Assembly (NCBI GenBank): GCA_001281695.1
Contig: LJIE01000001.1
Coordinates: 750,107 to 814,106, forward strand
Direction: 5' to 3'
From: a bacterium 336/3
GTDB lineage: Bacteria > Bacteroidota > Bacteroidia > Cytophagales > Thermonemataceae
Length of the DNA: 64,000 bases
The translations under genes and the position numbers were made by a program. Under the pieces are notes generated by a model. It was not told the origin of the DNA, did not search any database, and saw only the letters and a list, made by a program, of their open reading frames with translations. Shown one piece after another: positions 62,901 through 64,000 of this stretch (its first letter is position 1; the number at the start of each line of letters is the position of its first letter).

Positions 62901-63569
62901 TTTCCTTGGATGTTACGAACCGAAAAACATGTTTATATTGCTGTAGTGGACTGTACAGGACATGGAGTACCAGGTGCATTGATTTCTTTGATAGGATATT
63001 TCTTATTAAGTAATATATTTACTACAGAACAAAATCAAAACTTAACACCAGGTGAAGTTCTTGATTTGTTAGATGAAGCTGTTGTAAGAACTCTAAGACA
63101 AACAGAAGAAGATAGTGTAAGTAAAGATGGTATGGATGTTTCGTTATGTAAAATAGATATTACGAATCAAATTTTAGAATATTCTGGAGCTCACAGACCT
63201 TTATACTACATGGATATTCACAAACCTGAAATAGAAGAAGTTTTAGATGAGATAAAAGGCGATAAAATGCCAGTAGGTGGTGGACAATATAAAAATAGAG
63301 GAGCATTTGCAACACATAAACGTGAATACAAACAAGGTGACATGCTTTTGATGTTTTCTGACGGATTGCCAGATCAATTTGGTGGTCCTGATAACAGAAA
63401 ATTCTCTCCAAAACGTATTCGTGATATCCTTAAAAATAATGTTAATACTCCTATGATGGGTGTGAATGATGCTATTGAAAATGAACTCAGAGTTTGGATG
63501 AAATTTGATGGTAGAGATTACGTAATTAAACAAACTGATGATATATTAGTAATTGGTATTAGATTTTAA
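59904..63569 (+). CDS. multi-domain sensor serine phosphatase (HAMP-GAF-PAS-PAS-SpoIIE), SiaA-like
   Basis: About 1221 residues from the ATG at 59904; a TTG four codons earlier is also open. Transmembrane helix 1 (about 10-30) and helix 2 (about 360-380) enclose a large extracytoplasmic Cache-like sensor. HAMP follows (about 382-435), then a GAF (about 482-645, similar to the upstream gene), a coiled coil (to about 700), PAS 1 (about 706-825), PAS 2 (about 832-950) and a C-terminal PP2C/SpoIIE domain (about 962-1221). The PP2C part has 'SINYAKRIQGSILPD', 'VSGDFPW', 'VDCTGHGVPGA', 'DGMDVSLC' and 'FSDGLPDQFGG'. It should dephosphorylate a partner protein under sensor control; the SiaB-type kinase follows. 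Confidence 0.9.
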   Translation: MFGLFSKLKIGAKISAILLVVVLVSVLSESFFAYQQSKNTIEADKLQSLNRIADTEVKKLQTFMNDINAAVQIGQELKAIKDFLKGNASGGDTKKDEVGTLNFEEEIKLDTPDIKTDTKPDDTANKQIKPIEKIQGQQITFDAELDDVVSRIQYVYKINNVYIVDKDKKVKYISRETPEQTRGEEFKLPAVDPSVLVRGRDTIYFSKVTLQQLGKEKRIVFLVAAPIRDELEGTGREVLGQLIYEIDMARVEQLIADKAGLGSTGQIWLLQDQEKRFVYLNSFINKKQKISPLDNAGNKDDPSTSKVVLRSLKKEQKHSEAIDENDYLAVSRFVPGVEWGVVVKNDKAEIYAPAEALLNRFLIAGLFVIIASLIIGILFSQLLTRPLSSLQRTIDSLGRGELPPVLTSESQDEIGEMTNRINSLVENLNKTANFAQNIGNQRFDTEFTPVSKNDILGNALINARDSLVASAEANSKENWVVSRLAEVGDILRSTNQLDELADQVLAYVVKESGAIQGAFYVMKKDEKSGTDFLEMIASYAYNKKKYLNAKFKFYKNKYAEGLVGQAAIEQDIIQRTEIPDEYATISSGLLGDKKPKCLLITPLITNDTEVFGVIELAAFEEFGDREVAFIKRISEITARTIFNINVNENTRKLLEEQQKLSQELQENEGILRKSAEELENKNLEIQKTNEELERQYLNVQNEQRKIQALLENASEVITIYNSDGKIRFISPSVTKILGYEPEELIGKTDMEHIEGQGKEIFQKMFEDLLQFPDEKTTPIQFSYKTQDGDSIWLEATGTNLLDDPAIEGIVINTRDITERRRAEREERMRGQMQALSENSADLILRMNREGLVYYINPTIESLTGHNPHKFLQKSIDAELVPQSVLNKWFKLVEKSFRLGEKSSDVVEFETIEGKKIMSVNAIPERNEEGGTETFLLVSHDITDREADKERIAVANKKITDSINYAKRIQGSILPDSTWMQAVFPDSFVMFKPKDIVSGDFPWMLRTEKHVYIAVVDCTGHGVPGALISLIGYFLLSNIFTTEQNQNLTPGEVLDLLDEAVVRTLRQTEEDSVSKDGMDVSLCKIDITNQILEYSGAHRPLYYMDIHKPEIEEVLDEIKGDKMPVGGGQYKNRGAFATHKREYKQGDMLLMFSDGLPDQFGGPDNRKFSPKRIRDILKNNVNTPMMGVNDAIENELRVWMKFDGRDYVIKQTDDILVIGIRF

Positions 63570-63632
63570 GCAATATTTTAAGCAAAATTTTTTGTTTTGT
63601 GAAAAATAAGTATCTTACAGCAAAAAAATTAT

Positions 63633-63640
63633 TAAATTTG
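63633..63640 (+). promoter_or_regulatory. -7 element upstream of the SiaB-like gene
   Basis: TAAATTTG matches TAnnTTTG exactly, 31 bases upstream of the SiaB start. No TTTG at the right -33 distance is evident. A separate promoter in addition to read-through from the phosphatase gene is possible. Confidence 0.4.
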
Positions 63641-63670
63641 AGTCGTCATTCCTAAAATGTCAAGAATATT

Positions 63671-64000
63671 ATGAAATATGTTTATGATCTGCACAAAACA
63701 ATGATTGCCAATAACCTGATTATTGTTTACGAAGGTGAATTTACTCAGGAAATTACAAAATCAGTTTTGGCAATGGCAGAACGAAATATGGACGCTATTG
63801 GGGAGTCTGCCAATGTAAAAAGGAAAGTCTTTAACGTAATGGTTGAATGTCTCCAAAACATTGTAAAACACGCAGAAGACCTTAACGAAAAAGATGATGA
63901 TGGATTGAAGAATAATGCCATTTTTATGCTGGGCAAGCAAATCAATGAGTATATTGTTACCTCTGGAAATCCCGTACGCAACAACACTGTTGCTAAAATT
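63671..64000 (+). CDS. SiaB family protein kinase, N-terminal part (window edge)
   Basis: The first 110 codons of a plus-strand gene that runs off the right edge. The start is the ATG at 63671. The sequence begins 'KYVYDLHKTMIANNLIIVYEGEF' and has 'NVMVECLQNIVKHAEDLN', resembling the N box of a GHKL-type ATPase (Glu/Asn Mg-ATP ligands), as in SiaB/DUF6272 kinases. In Pseudomonas SiaB phosphorylates SiaC and SiaA, a PP2C phosphatase, removes the phosphate. The gene follows a SiaA-like phosphatase by 101 bases. The C-terminus and any SiaC (DUF1987) gene would lie beyond the window. Confidence 0.85.
   Translation, partial: MKYVYDLHKTMIANNLIIVYEGEFTQEITKSVLAMAERNMDAIGESANVKRKVFNVMVECLQNIVKHAEDLNEKDDDGLKNNAIFMLGKQINEYIVTSGNPVRNNTVAKI

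Noticed and set aside
1-64000. Mobile elements, CRISPR arrays, defence islands, tRNA and rRNA genes
   Set aside because: No transposase, integrase, phage gene, regularly spaced repeat or tRNA-like arm pattern was found on either strand by reading; a covariance-model scan would be the definitive test.

Overview
The window is a contiguous, AT-rich stretch of a Bacteroidota chromosome, most likely from the Cytophagales. Five things support this: a C-terminal type IX secretion sorting domain on a 1440-residue surface protein (51951-56273); a TonB-dependent receptor paired with a DUF4249 lipoprotein; an exbB-exbD-exbD-exbD-tonB operon; PP2C/SpoIIE phosphatases of the 'INYAKRIQ..ILP' type; and promoter elements of the Bacteroidota form TTTG-N~20-TAnnTTTG, with little Shine-Dalgarno signal. 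I saw no rRNA, tRNA, insertion sequence, prophage or CRISPR array. The genes are mostly housekeeping and signalling genes in short operons that change strand often, with strong hairpin terminators between them. No intergenic stretch exceeds 300 bases.

Layout. 1-5257: panB (partial), an acetoacetate-decarboxylase-like gene and a VWA/FHA gene on the minus strand, then trhO, a GT2 glycosyltransferase and a TRIC-type channel. 5341-8103: a tightly packed run of an unrecognised seven-helix membrane protein, a MORN/YwqK-type exported protein and a Rid-family lipoprotein. 8129-16180 (minus): nuoE, an RsbW-like ATPase, a giant DUF4175 coiled-coil protein, an Opp-type binding lipoprotein and a TPR/OmpA-like lipoprotein. 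16244-23071 (plus): PspC-like protein, peptide deformylase, EEP phosphatase, isoaspartyl peptidase, TPMT-like methyltransferase, TonB receptor and DUF4249. 23061-26642 (minus): BtuF-like protein, mutL and an SDR. 26765-32037: small barrel protein, acyl-CoA dehydrogenase, two exported proteins including an M23/LysM peptidase, and a membrane SpoIIE phosphatase.

32147-35842 is the energy-transduction operon, which would power TonB receptors such as the one at 19883. It is followed by mutS, rplY, a MATE exporter, a SpoIIM-like protein, an AlbA_2 regulator, a coiled-coil gene with zapA, and rny. 45270-51740 (minus) holds a histidine kinase that lacks its phospho-accepting histidine, a 2,4-dienoyl-CoA-reductase-like SDR, a LURP-one protein, purine nucleoside phosphorylase, recF and PPK2. 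51951-58861 has the secreted three-module adhesin-like protein and a divergent ureohydrolase/group-III decarboxylase pair that suggests arginine-polyamine metabolism.

The most interesting region is the right end, 59028-64000. It holds a membrane GAF protein, a 1225-codon sensor phosphatase (periplasmic sensor, HAMP, GAF, PAS, PAS, PP2C) whose GAF resembles the neighbour's, and the start of a SiaB-type kinase. Together they look like a phosphatase/kinase partner-switching module analogous to Pseudomonas SiaA/SiaB, with the rest of the operon beyond the window. Other points worth a second look are an exported Rid protein lacking the catalytic arginine, a MutL with a degenerate endonuclease motif, a possible pseudoknotted leader before trhO and a 17-codon leader ORF coupled to the M23 peptidase.
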